NCBI GenBank assembly: GCA_018136815.1
Contig: CM030937.1
Location: forward strand, 5,880,526 to 5,944,525
Reading direction: 5' to 3'
Origin: Isochrysis galbana
Taxonomy: Eukaryota; Haptophyta; Isochrysidales; Isochrysidaceae
DNA: 64,000 nt
Positions within the stretch are counted from its first letter, which is position 1. Each line of letters begins with the position of its first letter. Both the position numbers and the translations under genes were made by a program. A model generated the notes under the pieces. The model ran no database searches, was not told the origin of the DNA, and saw nothing but the letters and a program-made list of their open reading frames with translations. Shown here piece by piece: positions 10,385 through 21,031 of this stretch.

Positions 10385-11150
10385 CAACTAAGTTTATACT
10401 TAGACGCGATGGAGCGCGCCGACGCGACTCCCCTCTCCTTCGGGCCCCCCACCGAGGGCACCCCCCCAGTGCCCATGGAGCAGCCGCTGACGAAGCGGCC
10501 GCGTCCGCCCACCGAGGCCGAGCAGGCGCGTGCGACTCCGGACGCGCCACACGGCCCGTGGCCCCGGCCACACCACCCATGGCAACCATGCTGGCCTCCC
10601 CCATGGGGGGCAGCAGGCTGCTGGCAGCACCCCATCAATGCCAGACTCAAGCAGCCACCCCTCCATTGGGCATGCCTTATGGCAGAGGCCCCTCTCGCCC
10701 TGGCAAGGGCCGCGCTGCTCCGGCAGCGCGGCCCGCGGCCGGGTGGCCCCTATGGGCACAACACACACCTCAATGCAGCAAGCAACATACGATTCAGAGT
10801 AAGACCCTCATGCACACCTCACCACACACACGAAGCACGCGCGCACGCCCCCCGTGGGGACAACATTGACAAGACCCCCTCACCCATTGACTCCACTCGC
10901 TCAACACTGACCAAGGTCACCTCCGCCCACGCCTCGCAGGACCAAGATTCCGACGTAGAAAACGACATCACAGACTCCGACGCTTCCTTTGAGCTCTCCT
11001 TCCACCAAACCGGGGACATCATCCTCCAAGACACGACGGCGTATGCCGCCATCGTTGAACTACTTCTCGAACTTGAGGGCGTAGACCCCGAGCCAGACTT
11101 CTGGGCCCGCTCAGCGCGAGGCCCGTGGCACATAGCACCCTTTCGTTGTT
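10385..11150 (+). pseudogene. LINE ORF1 fragment, 5' end intact
   Basis: Starts with the hairpin CAACTAAGTTTATACTTAG and then an ATG at 10409. The open frame (to 11179) begins MERADATPLSF and runs through a Pro/Ala/His-rich region and an acidic stretch. It then reaches ELLLELEGVDPEPDF and GPWH, which aligns with LLS-stop-LEGLDATPD and GPWIF of the longer LINE at 49.3 kb. The copy is therefore the N-terminal half of ORF1, with 3' truncation near 11140. It inserted into the tyrosine-recombinase element leader that begins at 10281. Confidence 0.7.
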
Positions 11151-11504
11151 GTAGCAGATTGTTTCTCTTTCTTCGTTGATCGCCGTTGGTTGCAGGAGAT
11201 GAGACGCGTGTCGTCTGCGGTTGCACCCACCGCAACACCCGAGCAAAACTCCTGTAAAAGGGAGAAATGGGTGGGACGATGCGTACAAATAGGTTGCCGC
11301 GTCAAGCTTCCGAATTTGTGCTCAAAGGGCCCACGGGTGCTCTCGTCTTCTATTTCCAGCGTCGCCTTCAACGTTTGGTTTCTCGGTTAACTTGGGTTTC
11401 TCTCGCCTCGTTGTTCTAATTCTGGATTTCTTCTATTTCGGTTGCTTTGTGCTCCTTCCATGCCGCTCGTCGAGACGACTCGAATTTAGAATTTAGTCGG
11501 GGAG

Positions 11505-12300
11505 TGTCGTATTCCATACGATGACAGACTTTTACTTCTAACCGGTGGGTTATTTTAAGCCTCAAGGTCTCGTCGGCGACATTCTACCCCTTCTCTTACT
11601 TTCTTTCGATGTCATCAAACGTTCCACGATTGTCTTCTGTCTTCTCTTCATGCATCGGTTGTAGTCTTCCGTCTTCTCTTCGTGTATCGGCGGTAGCTCC
11701 CCAGCGAGGTCTGCTCTCGTTGTTCCGACTTCTCTGTCGCATGTCTGTGCGCCGATGAGTTGCCTTGGTGCCGACGCTTGGCAGTCCGCCCTGGGTGTGG
11801 TTAGTTTTCGCCCTGTTTGGTTTAGTTCGTGTGTCTGCGTGGCGAGGGAACCTTTTTTGAGTCCCTGTGTTGTAGTCTCTCGTGTCTACCTTGGACCTAA
11901 GAAGCTCTCATTCTCCTTCTCTCTCTTCCTCTAGCTCAATAGCTAGCCTCGGCCCTACCCTCCAACGCCGCGCGTTGCGAGCCTCCGAACCTCCGTCTCT
12001 CTCTTCGTCCCTAGCACTCGATGGCAGAAGCTGTCAGACCCGACTTCTACTATGACCTCTCAGACATATTCCCGCAAGCATCAACCAACGACTCCTTCAC
12101 GGCCGCGTCAGCTGCCGGCTCGATCGAACGGCCCTCTGCCTACGAGCCAGTAGTCATCGCGTGTTCGACACATGGGCCCAGATCAAGCTTTGGGGGGGCT
12201 CTAGAGACAAAAAATACATGCCAGTAGAGGAATTGGCCGCCCACGGAGTACCAGAAGTGGTGTGTGCTGCCTGTACCTCACCCGTTGCGTGGCATTTGGG
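11505..12300 (+). mobile_element. tyrosine-recombinase element, leader plus N-terminal ORF (copy 2)
   Basis: The leader TGTCGTATTCC starts at 11505, preceded by TAGTCGGGGAG. It is about 515 bp long and ends at an ATG at 12021, whose frame reads MAEAVRPDFYYDLSDIFPQA, the same N-terminus as in the copy at 62359 (MADSPEPDTYYDLS). A frame change is needed near 12165-12180, after which VFDTWAQIKLWGG and a Cys-containing stretch are open to about 12319. The homologous point in the 63.2-kb copy needs the same frame change. No recombinase motifs survive in this copy. Confidence 0.6.
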
Positions 12301-12563
12301 ATAGAACTCCCACTGGGCCAAATCACCGTGAGCGTGGTTGGTGTTTACACAAGCCATTCTCATACTAAATGCTACTTGCGGTGAACACGTCTTTCACACC
12401 GAGAGAAGCGGTGAGGCGCGGCTGGGCGGGAGCGGGGAGGGGGGGACGGCGGAGGGAGGGAGGGAGACGGCGGCCACGTGTGGGGGGGCGGTGGGGAAGC
12501 GGAGAGCAGAGAGCGCGCGCGCTGGAAGAGAGCGCGGGAGGAGGAGTAGGGCGGCGCGTCTCG
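12301..12563. other. intergenic, purine-rich promoter region
   Basis: G/A-rich from about 12405 to the start codon at 12564; no separate gene seen. Confidence 0.5.
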
Positions 12564-13454
12564 ATGGAGCGGCGGCTGCTGCCCAAGACGTCGCGCAAGC
12601 TCGTCCATTGCGAGCACTGCCAGCCGCTCCGGCGCGACACCAACGTTCTTGTGCTCCAGCGCCTCTTTGAGCTGCGTGGCATCTCCTCGATCAACCTCGC
12701 GCTTGCGCTCGCGTCCGTCCTCTACCTGGGCGTCAATGTGGTCTGCGCCATCATCGTCTCCTATCACAACAAGTGCTACCCCTGCGCAGAGGCTGCCACA
12801 AGCAACCAGATCTTCCACATGCTCGAGTTCGGAGCCACCTTTATGTTTGCGATCGTCACGACGCTTTCGCTCATCTTCTCGCCCGAGAGGCAGTTCGGCT
12901 CGCCACTGCTTCTTAAGACACTAGTGTTCGTCAACGTGGGCAATACGTTTGTTGCTGCCCTGCTCGTATTCGTCAACGTTGAGAAGTTCGAGATGCTTGC
13001 TCATGAAATCGAGTATGCCAATGAGCTCACAATGGCCGTGGCGGAGTTCCTGCTCGCCGCAGCAGTTGTCGGTGTGCAGGCGAGGAGCAACGAGCGCTTA
13101 CTCATCGGTGCTGTGCTGGTCGCGATGGTTATCGCAACAGCGCAGCTTCTGCTCTACAACTTGCCATGGGCCGGGGAGCGCCCCGCTCACTATTTGGAGT
13201 TTTCCTTTGGTGCTGTTTGTGCCTCCGTCACCTTTTGCTTTTGCATCGACAGTATGGTGCTAGCAGATCGGCTGAAGCGAGAGATCATGTTGGCACCGGA
13301 GGAACTCACGGTTGTTATCGACAAGCTCTCACGCAGAGGCGTACACGACCACGGCGAGCGCAATGTGGAAATGGACGAGTACATGCCGCCAGGCAGCTTT
13401 GGGAACCAGATGCATTGTCATTCACACACACGGCATGACTACTCGTCTTCGTGA
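12564..13454 (+). CDS. six-helix integral membrane protein, unknown function
   Basis: A single-exon frame from the ATG at 12564 gives 296 aa. The open frame extends upstream but the sequence there is purine low complexity, so I take this ATG. A basic N-terminus with a CEHC pair (residues 16-19) leads into about six hydrophobic segments, near residues 43-66, 84-105, 115-138, 153-173, 179-200 and 208-232, with short charged loops and a second cysteine pair (CYPC) after helix 1. The last 60 residues are soluble and end in a His-rich stretch (HCHSHTRHD) and a serine tail. The spacing of helices suggests a polytopic protein of the endomembrane or plasma membrane. I do not recognise the family and assign no function. 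Confidence 0.7.
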   Translation: MERRLLPKTSRKLVHCEHCQPLRRDTNVLVLQRLFELRGISSINLALALASVLYLGVNVVCAIIVSYHNKCYPCAEAATSNQIFHMLEFGATFMFAIVTTLSLIFSPERQFGSPLLLKTLVFVNVGNTFVAALLVFVNVEKFEMLAHEIEYANELTMAVAEFLLAAAVVGVQARSNERLLIGAVLVAMVIATAQLLLYNLPWAGERPAHYLEFSFGAVCASVTFCFCIDSMVLADRLKREIMLAPEELTVVIDKLSRRGVHDHGERNVEMDEYMPPGSFGNQMHCHSHTRHDYSSS

Positions 13455-13940
13455 CCAATTCCAGTTCATTACACCATATACCATGTCACAGCGTAGTGAG
13501 CGCGATGACTCCGCCTGGTATCTAATTCTGGCTCACGATCGTCCGCCTGATACTCTCATGTATAGCGCGAGAACCACCCGTTTTTTTGAGCCATGACATC
13601 CTGATGTCTTACGAGAGATCATGCCTCGAAACGGTTGATTTGCATCACCTAGTGACTCCAGGAATCTTCTTCTCCCGGAATGCCTGCGACCGCGCGGGTC
13701 TTTAGGATGTACTTGCCTTGCCCGAGATTGTTTCGCGCGCTATCTGCGCTCTCGCACACACTCGCCGCGCCTGCTGACCGCGAGCCACGACGAGAACGTG
13801 CATGAGCGCCCACTCTCCACAGTATTTGACGATGTGTCAAGCTCAGGCCGGGCAGTTGTAGGGAGTAGGTAGCACTCTTTCCGCAATACTTGCGTGCCGC
13901 TTGTATGTGGACGCCTTACATTTGTCATGCGCCTTAAGAA
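13455..13940. other. intergenic, no gene recognised
   Basis: Presumed 3' region of the membrane-protein gene; nothing else seen. Confidence 0.5.
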
Positions 13941-13962
13941 GTATAAGTAAACTGATAGGGTC

Positions 13963-14305
13963 ATGGAGCGCGCGGAGCGCGCGCCGCCTCCCTTCCCGCT
14001 CTCTGCGCATCTGCGTGTGTGAAGAAGAAAAAGCCACGCGGCTTGAGCGCAAGGAACGTAAGCGCACGGCGCCGCCCAAGAAGACGATCCAAGAGGCCAT
14101 GAATCCGGGCGCCTCGGAGCTTTGCAAGCGATTCCCTAACGGAAAATGCCCAATGAACATCAAGGGCAAGGCATGCAACCGCTCGCACGAATACCCGGGC
14201 GCTTGGAAAAACGGAGAATGCACGATTGTGTGCGCGTTCCCACGCGCCAGTGGTGCCGGGCCGCCCGGAAAATATCCCACAGGCGGCATCTGCGCCCTAT
14301 GTTGA
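13963..14305 (+). pseudogene. LINE ORF1 remnant with CCCH-like zinc finger
   Basis: An ATG at 13963 starts MERAERAPP as in the other LINE copies, but that frame stops at about 14020. A different frame then encodes a basic stretch and, up to the stop at 14305, a finger region: CKRFPNGKC, then ACNRSH, YPGAWKNGEC, and a final PTGGICALC. The order matches the ORF1 C-terminus of the 49.3-kb LINE (CRRFMAGEC, CSSSH, PGCW, GYCVNGASC). The middle of ORF1 is missing, so this is an internally deleted copy. Confidence 0.7.
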
Positions 14306-14349
14306 GACGAGCGGAGCCGGAGGGCTCTGAGCCGCTCCGTCGCGAGCAG

Positions 14350-14533
14350 CACCGGCGGTTAGCGCGGCGCTTTGGCCCTCCTCCCCGCCGGGAGTCGCAG
14401 CAAGGCAGTGTGCTCCTGGCAAGCCATCAGGCGTGCCAGGAGAGTGGGTGGTTCCTCCCCCATGGCAGGGGAGGAGTGGAGAGAGAGGGGGGCTCGTGCC
14501 CCCCCATGGGCGAACTAAGTATAAACTTAGTTG
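14350..14533 (-). mobile_element. partial copy of the 16-bp-TSD non-autonomous element
   Basis: On the minus strand the sequence begins at 14533 with CAACTAAGTTTATACTTAG and continues through CCCATGGGGGGGCACGAG and the GGCACGCCTGATGGC segment, matching the first 180 bp or so of the elements at 43710, 50869 and 62401. It lacks the other end, and I find no target duplication. Confidence 0.75.
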
Positions 14534-15085
14534 ATTTACAGTTAAAGTAGATGAAAATAAAAATAAAACTTCTCATGGTCCTCTTTCGACGGAACGCGAC
14601 CTGAGGGCAGTGACGATGAGGGGGGGCGGAGTGCTCTGCAAGTAAAAGTTATAGCCTCTGTATGGGGGCAATTGTCAGAAAGAACAAATTTGAGGTCGCA
14701 AGCTCCGGGCGCGCGCGCATCGTTGGTCGCATGAGCATGAGCATGAGCACATACCCGGATGCCGCAGGGGGGCAGTGGGGCGGGCAGTCGTCCACGCGCT
14801 GCTGAAAAAGGGACAGCCCGGCAGTGAGGCGCGCGGCGGAGGCAGGGTAGGGGAAGGCCCGGCGGAGCCACCTCGGGATCTACTAATGTTGTGCTCGCGG
14901 GTGAGCGACTGCGGGTGGCGAATTTTACTAATGTTATAAGCTTATCTAGGACCCCTTATTTGAGAGATCTGGTGCTCGCTCAACCGTTGTTGATCTTTTC
15001 CCTCTTCCTCTACTCATCGGCACCTGACCAATCACTTTCGATCCTTGACTAAAGTTTCTTTTCAAGAGATCAACATCGCTCGATG
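14534..15085. other. intergenic, no gene recognised
   Basis: Presumed 3' flank of the kinase gene. No domain seen. Confidence 0.45.
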
Positions 15086-16636
15086 TCATGGAGCATCCAT
15101 GGCGACTTGGTCTCCCGACCGAGTCCGCTCTGCCGCCTCCTCTAGCAAAGCGTACGTAGCAGTGGCGTGGTTGAAGGCGTCCGAACGAAGCGAATCAGCT
15201 ACATGACTTGCGCGAAAGCCAAAATCCTTCTCGATCATAGAGAGGAGCGACGCATCTGGCTCGAAGTACGTGACTCCATAGCGGTGGCGTGAGGCAGCAC
15301 GCACGCGAGCGACGTATGGAGTGAGCCAGGGCGTCGAAAGAAGCTGCGTGACTGAGATGCGCCGCTCAACATCCATGGAAAGCATCGCGCGAAGGACGTC
15401 GAGAGCCGCCGGTGGCGTGCGGTCAGGGTCGTATTTGTACGCTCCCGCCCGCACCTGGGTGTGATCGAGGAAGGGTAGCTTGCCGTGGAGCATCACGTAT
15501 AGCATCACACCGAGCGACCACACGTCTGACTTGCGCCCATCGTACTCGAATCGGTTGATCACCTCGGGCGCAGCGTACGCGGGGGTACCGCACGGGTGCT
15601 TCAGCAACTGGCCAGGCTGAACTCCTGCAGCCGAAAGTCCAAAATCAGTCAGCTTCGCATTGAGATGCGCGTCAAGTAGGATGTTCGGCGGCTTGACGTC
15701 ACGGTGGATAACGCCGTGCTCATGGCAATGCTCGAGAGCCGCCGCAACCTGGGCAGTGTATCGCGCGGCATCAGCCCCGTCGAGTCGACCCTTCTGCGCG
15801 ATGAGTGCGTCAAGGTCACCGCGTGGTGCCAACTCCAGCACAACATACAAATTGTTCTTGGAGCTAATCACCTCGTACAAGCGCACAATGTGCGGATGGC
15901 GCATCATTTTTAGAGTGCTGATCTCACGTTCCACAGCACGTTGTTCCACCTCTGTCGGCAGTTCTGACCGCTTGAAATTCTTGACCGCCACCCGCTCGCC
16001 TGTTAATTTGTGAACGGCCATCTTGACCGGAGCGTAGGCACCCTTGCCTAACACCTTGGCGCTAAGAAGGTAGAAGGAGACCGAGTCCATGGCAAACTCC
16101 CCATCCGTCGTGTACGACCCGGCGATCTTCTCACGTAGCAACGCTAGCTCCTTTTCAGTTGGCAGCTTCGGTGCCAACGAAGAAGTGGTCTCTCTTGCGG
16201 TGGCTATGGGGGGTGCTGGCCGTGCGGGGGAGGAGGTTCGGCAAGGCTGCGGCGATGGCTGGTGCGTGACTGACGTTCCGGAAGCAACTCCTGTGGCCAC
16301 CGACGCCGGCCGTGTGACCAATGGCGAGCAGACAGGCGAGGTGGATGGACTGCCGCGCTTGCATTTCGAATAGTGTCGTCTAGTCATGCCGGGTCCTCTC
16401 GAGGGGCTGATCGAGCTTACTTCTCGCGTGGACTGGCATTTCTGCGCTGCTGCGGCCGATGTAGGATCGCCAGGCTGGGTGCTCTTGGATGCACCCACAT
16501 CGGAACTCTCGTCGACAAATTCGTCACCATACTCGCCGCCTGACGAAGCGGCAGACTCGCCGTTGGAGTGGGACGACTCCCCGTGCGAGTGAAGCGACCA
16601 CCCTCCCTGCCAACCGAGCTTATGTGCAGCGAGCAA
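15086..16636 (-). CDS. Ser/Thr protein kinase, CAMKL (SNF1/MARK)-like, with UBA-like tail
   Basis: About 516 aa are readable on the minus strand. The first 180 residues are Ser/Pro-rich and probably disordered. The kinase domain (about residues 190-438) has GKGAYAPV (197-204), the ATP lysine in VAVKN (K219), HRDVKPPN (311-318), DFG (331-333), APE (356-358) and DVWSLGV (371-377). Residues about 464-500 resemble the UBA-like helix bundle that follows the kinase domain in SNF1/AMPK and MARK relatives, so the protein likely phosphorylates Ser/Thr on cytosolic targets. No convincing start is visible: the frame stays open upstream toward the N gap at 16740-16839, so the N-terminus may be lost there. 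KPPN replaces the usual KPEN. The exact subfamily is not certain. Confidence 0.88.
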   Translation of the reverse strand: MLAAHKLGWQGGWSLHSHGESSHSNGESAASSGGEYGDEFVDESSDVGASKSTQPGDPTSAAAAQKCQSTREVSSISPSRGPGMTRRHYSKCKRGSPSTSPVCSPLVTRPASVATGVASGTSVTHQPSPQPCRTSSPARPAPPIATARETTSSLAPKLPTEKELALLREKIAGSYTTDGEFAMDSVSFYLLSAKVLGKGAYAPVKMAVHKLTGERVAVKNFKRSELPTEVEQRAVEREISTLKMMRHPHIVRLYEVISSKNNLYVVLELAPRGDLDALIAQKGRLDGADAARYTAQVAAALEHCHEHGVIHRDVKPPNILLDAHLNAKLTDFGLSAAGVQPGQLLKHPCGTPAYAAPEVINRFEYDGRKSDVWSLGVMLYVMLHGKLPFLDHTQVRAGAYKYDPDRTPPAALDVLRAMLSMDVERRISVTQLLSTPWLTPYVARVRAASRHRYGVTYFEPDASLLSMIEKDFGFRASHVADSLRSDAFNHATATYALLEEAAERTRSGDQVAMDAP

Positions 16637-16739
16637 CGACGGCCGCCTCGGATGTGCAGCCGTCGGCGTTTGCTCCTGGTCTCGCGCCGCATCGCTACCG
16701 ACTGCCCACGAGGATGAAGCCTCAAGCCCACCCGCGCAC

Positions 16740-16839
16740 NNNNNNNNNNNNNNNNNNNNNNNNNNNNNNNNNNNNNNNNNNNNNNNNNNNNNNNNNNNNN
16801 NNNNNNNNNNNNNNNNNNNNNNNNNNNNNNNNNNNNNNN
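16740..16839. other. assembly gap (100 N)
   Basis: One hundred N, a placeholder of unknown true length, directly upstream of the kinase gene. Confidence 1.
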
Positions 16840-17559
16840 TCGCACTTGGAGCTCCGAGGGCTTAGTCAGTGAGTCCGGTGTAAGCGTTGTGTCTCGTTAT
16901 GCGGCTTCTTGAAAAGGAGATTTTTGTGCACGAGCGTGGGTAGTGCGTGCACATGTATACAACCCCACTAACAATTGCTGCTACTGCTCTCATCTTCTGC
17001 GACCAATACCGCGCTAGCGAAGCGAGCGCGAGCAGCATCTAAGACAGACCAGGTGCGCACGAGCCACGGCTCGTGCTCGTGCGAGCACCAACACGCCACA
17101 CAGCCCAAAGGCCACCATGGCCACCAAAGTTTTCATCATCTCCAGCCCCACACAACCAACGCCAAAGAGGGACACAGAGACAACAAGACGCATCGCATAG
17201 GGAAAGCCCACGGGCTGGGCCCCTACCCCTACAAAGTCGCGGCACTGACTGGTATCATGCGACAGCACGACAGGGCTGTGAATAGGTTAACCAATTATCT
17301 AGATAATAGGCAGAAATTACAAAAATCACACTATTAACATTAACCTCTTTGTAGATAGTAGATAGTGCCTAGCCACTATCTCTATCTAATCTATTTCTAC
17401 CTCCGTTCCAAAACTGAGATGTCAGAGAGCCTTTGGGAAGCAAGGTCGGCGCCTGGAGAAGGATAGGCACGCCACAGAAGGCTAGGCTATGGACAGGGTA
17501 CATGCTGGTTCAATGAGGTACCTTAGTTGAGGATGTTAATGTTAAAAAAAATCTAAAGC
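16840..17559. other. no gene recognised
   Basis: AT-richer DNA with TATCTA words around 17290-17400. No gene or known element seen. Confidence 0.45.
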
Positions 17560-17572
17560 TACTTACGACGTG

Positions 17573-17972
17573 TCAAAAATGGCCTCTATTCACTCTCGGA
17601 AACAACGTCACGACGATGCGGGAGGGCGTAATCATTCCCACCCCTGCCTCCACAATGGACAACAACACACGAGACTTGGTATCAAACAAAGCATTCAACT
17701 TCTCTGGAGGCTGGAGGGTAAGCACGAAAAGATTCGAGGCACTGTTGGGTAAAGCGGTCCAAATTGAAGTCGCGACGCTTCGGGAGACGCGAGTCGATCG
17801 ACTTGAACAATCCCAGGTCGCAAGCGTTGGTTGGTGTCCGGGAGCAGTTGAAGTTGGGCACTTGCCGAAGGAAAACAATGTCGGGACCGTGTTGCTTGCC
17901 GCGGAGCCGCGGAGCCTTGCGGTTAAAATGTTTTGCCTTACAATGTACCCCAGTGGGGTACGGATCGAGCAT
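17573..17972 (-). pseudogene. Tc1/mariner-like transposase C-terminal fragment
   Basis: On the minus strand one frame reads RTPTNACDLGLFKSIDS, close to the PDxNxxDLGFFxxI signature that carries the third catalytic region of Tc1/mariner-type transposases. It is followed by a Phe/Gln-rich stretch and FRAYPP. At about 17715 the homology jumps frame to PPEKLNALFDTKSRVL and ends near 17575. I do not see the first catalytic region. This is a broken, frameshifted relic; the family call rests on short motifs. Confidence 0.5.
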
Positions 17973-18000
17973 GGCGGTACCCCTCTAACAGTCCCTCGCG

Positions 18001-19262
18001 CCATGGCCCCCAAAGGTAAGAACGGCCGTAATTTCTGCGGGCCGAAGCGCCGCCGCACAGTCGGTTCCATTGATGGTGATCAAGTGGATGACTGCCCTGT
18101 TGAGGAGATGAGTTGCGGTGAGTGTGATAGTGAATGAAATGGTGTACCTATTGTTTGATCGCAGTGAGCTGACGTCAGACAGCTGTTTGTGAGCAAATTA
18201 GGGTTGCCATGCCTGTCAAGAGTTACAAATGCAGCTAAGGATAGTCGCAGGGGGTCATGGCTTCAGGGTGCCGTGCGAGCTATGACCAACCATAATGGCT
18301 ATGTGGGTCTAAGACTCGAAAAATTGGTAAAAACAAATTTAAAAACAAAACCATTGTACTGTTAAAGAATGTTTACGAGAAAAGTTGATCGGCTCATACC
18401 AGAATTCTGCATCATTGGACGGCCCTCCGATTTCGGCCTCGCAGCGCCGCCATGGCTGGGTTGGGGCCAGTACCCCTTTTTGCTCCCGCGGTTGAACCCG
18501 TGGGAGAAACCTCCAAACTCGGGGCACATGGCCAGAAGATGCATAGGTGCGCCCAACCCACCCACTTTTCCGCGGTACGCGCGCGTCCACCTGCCCTCAG
18601 GCCCATTTCCCTCTCCAGAGCGGGGGATTGCCGTGTGGACGCTGCGCCGTCCTGCACCCTCTGCGGCGCATCGCGCGTTGCCACTTCACCAAACCCGCTC
18701 CCGTGGTCATATATGGGTATATCCCAAGAGGTCCGGTCAAATTTACCCTTCCCACGCGTCCCCATCGCTCGCAGGTCCGCAATGCGTATCTGTACTCGTA
18801 GCAACGACAAGGCCCTGCGATCTGTGTATTTGGGTGTGTTGGGGGGCAAGTTTGGCGGCGTTTCAGGTGTGTGATTTGGCTGGAGTGTGCTTGTATGACT
18901 TGTTGGATGCAGTCCAGCGAGGGGCGCTGCCTCTTTCCGCTGATGTGGCGAGCGGTGTGCAATTTTGTGTTGTAGCGTTCCATACCCCGGGGAGACGTCC
19001 GTGTCCAAGTGGAGTTCAAAATGTTGCTTTAAAATCGTGCGTGACGAGCGAGTTGGGCGTTGATGCCCGTAGAGGTATTGTAGATCACATCATAATAGAC
19101 CTATGAATCAAATTTCTTAGCCTCCACCACTAAATAAGTGCTCCATCCCATTGCTGCAAGTTTGGGGTACAATGTAGAAATTGGGGTAAAGAACCGAACC
19201 CCTTTATCCGCTTGAGCACGTCTTGGAGCCGCTTCTCCATGGTGTCATTCTTGTCCTTGCTC
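18001..19262. other. no gene recognised
   Basis: Long but featureless open frames on both strands between about 18340 and 19110; no domain and no repeat partner elsewhere in the window. Confidence 0.4.
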
Positions 19263-19690
19263 TGTCGTATTCCATACGATGACAGACTTTTACTTCTAAC
19301 CTGTGGGTTATTTTAAGCCTCAAGGTCTCGTCGGCGACATTCCACCCCTTCTCTTACTTTCTTTCGGTGTCATCAAACGTTCCCTGACTGTCTTCTGTCT
19401 TCTCTTCGTGCATCGGTTGTAGTCTTCTGTCTTCTCTTCGTGTATCGGTGGTAGCTCCCCAGCGAGGTCTGCCTTCGCTATTCCGACTTCTCTGTCGCAC
19501 GACTGTGCGCCGATAAGTTGCCTTGGTACCGACGCTTGGCAGTCCGTCCTAGGTGTGGTTAGTTTTCGCCCTGTTTGGTCTAGTTCGTGTGTGCCCGTGT
19601 GTCGGAACCTTCTTTTTGAGTCCCTGCGTTGTAGTCCCTCGTGTCTACCTTGGACCTAAGAAGCTCTCATTCTCACTCTCTCTCTTCCAC
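19263..19690 (+). mobile_element. tyrosine-recombinase element leader, truncated copy 3
   Basis: Matches the leader of the copies at 11505 and 61874 from TGTCGTATTCC through the GACCTAAGAAGCTCTCATTC segment, then stops about 80 bp short of the ORF start. No ORF follows. Confidence 0.8.
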
Positions 19691-19740
19691 TGACCAACCA
19701 AGGATTCCCCAAGGACCCCCCTTACCTGCCCCCCCAACCC

Positions 19741-19759
19741 CCTCCCCCCCCCCCCCCCC
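19741..19759. repeat. poly(C) run
   Basis: A C homopolymer in a C-rich context. Confidence 0.9.
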
Positions 19760-20002
19760 CGCGAACCCCCTCTACCCCACGAAAATCCATGGGAGGTGAG
19801 CTGCGCCCATCCGCAAGCCCAAGTCGACCAAGCGTGCGCTCATCGGCCTTGCTCCCTTTGTTTTATCAGGATGCAGATGGCCTGCCGGCCACAGCCATCG
19901 CCGAGTATCAAGGCGCCGTCCTCCCTAACCCCGAGGAGTTTGACGAGTCGGATGTGAGCGATGACGATGAAACCATGGACCATGGAGTACTCGCCGGGGC
20001 CA

Positions 20003-20372
20003 TAAGATGGCCGATTTCGACGCAGTGCGCGGGGGCGGCGGGCGCGATTGGCGTGGCTGTGAGGGCGGCATACCGCACTTTGGTGCTAGTAGCGGTATCC
20101 ATTTGGTGAGCGGTGACTCGAACGGCCTCGTGGCACCCCCGGTCGCGGGTCCAAGTTGGACACTCACGGCGCGTCTTGGGGCGTGACGACGTCATCACCG
20201 GGGGCCGCAAGCGGCCGATTTCGAGGCAGTGCGCGGGGCGGCGGGCGCGATTGGCGTGGCTGTGAGGGCGGCATACCGCACTTTGGTGCTGGTAGCGGCA
20301 TCCATTTGGCATTTGGTGAGCGGTGACTCGAGAGGCCTCGTGGCGCCCCCGGTCGCGGGTCGAAATTGGGTT
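20003..20372. repeat. tandem duplication, about 205-bp period
   Basis: The block with GGCCGATTTCGA and GCGCGATTGGCGTGGCTG through GGTCGCGGGT at 20003-20150 recurs at 20208-20372 with few changes and an 8-bp insertion (TTTGGCAT). Short open frames run through both copies but show no recognisable domain. Confidence 0.8.
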
Positions 20373-20599
20373 CTCGAGCCCTTGGTGTTTTTAGCGGTTA
20401 GCGTCTTTAGTTTTTGCGATACTTATACTTATGTATACACGTTCAAGTCCATAAAAACATGGTGAAAATATATTGTATATTGCTGTGCGTATAGAACCAG
20501 GATCTTTGGTCCGGGTCAGCTGCCGATGCCCATGGTTTCAAGTTTCGCTGCGAGTGGCGCGCATGGAGGCCACCGGGAAAATAATACCGGAGGGGGGCC

Positions 20600-20793
20600 T
20601 GAAATATGTTTCCGCACGGCCGTCAGAGGCCTGAGGCCCGGCTGAAATCGGGTATTTTTTGAAAATTTTGCCGGAAGACCCCCGGTTTTTTTTGCTGATC
20701 TCCCATACCAGAACCTATAGGGAGCTTATTTAGGCCTTCGTTTGCCCATTACAGATGGTGCCCTCCGCACCCCCCTAGTGAGTGACCAATCTA
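20600..20793 (-). repeat. dispersed repeat, inverted relative to 31464-31650
   Basis: Read on the minus strand it starts GGTCACTCACTA, then GGGGGTGCGGAGGGCACCA, and shares about 180 bp with 31464-31650, including CTAAATAAGCTCCCT and a TTTTCxAAAAATxCC segment. Probably a mobile element end. Confidence 0.75.
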
Positions 20794-20825
20794 TACTTAT
20801 TGGTAGTTAAAAACAACCTACTTTT

Positions 20826-21031
20826 ATAAGTGGGGGTCAATGGGGGCCTCGCGCCCCCCTCTCTCCATCGCGGACACCCCCCGGGGTGGGCCCGTACAAT
20901 CAACCCCAGCCCCTGCCCTTTGGCAGGGGCTGGGCAATCAACACTCTGGCCCAGACCCCTAGTGGGCGCGGGCCGAGACTCGCACTCCCACGCCCAGCAT
21001 GGGCCTGCCCTCGAGCTGACTCCCCCCCCTC
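20826..21031. repeat. dispersed GC-rich repeat, related to 53078-53240
   Basis: Shares TCAATGGGGGCCTCGCGCCC, CTCTCTCCATCGC, the CAGCCCCTGC segment and the CCAGAC end with 53078-53240. Its right end is the target site of the two-LTR element. Confidence 0.75.

Noticed and set aside
18369-19106. A 245-aa protein gene
   Set aside because: No domain and equally long frames exist on the opposite strand; no splice or codon support.
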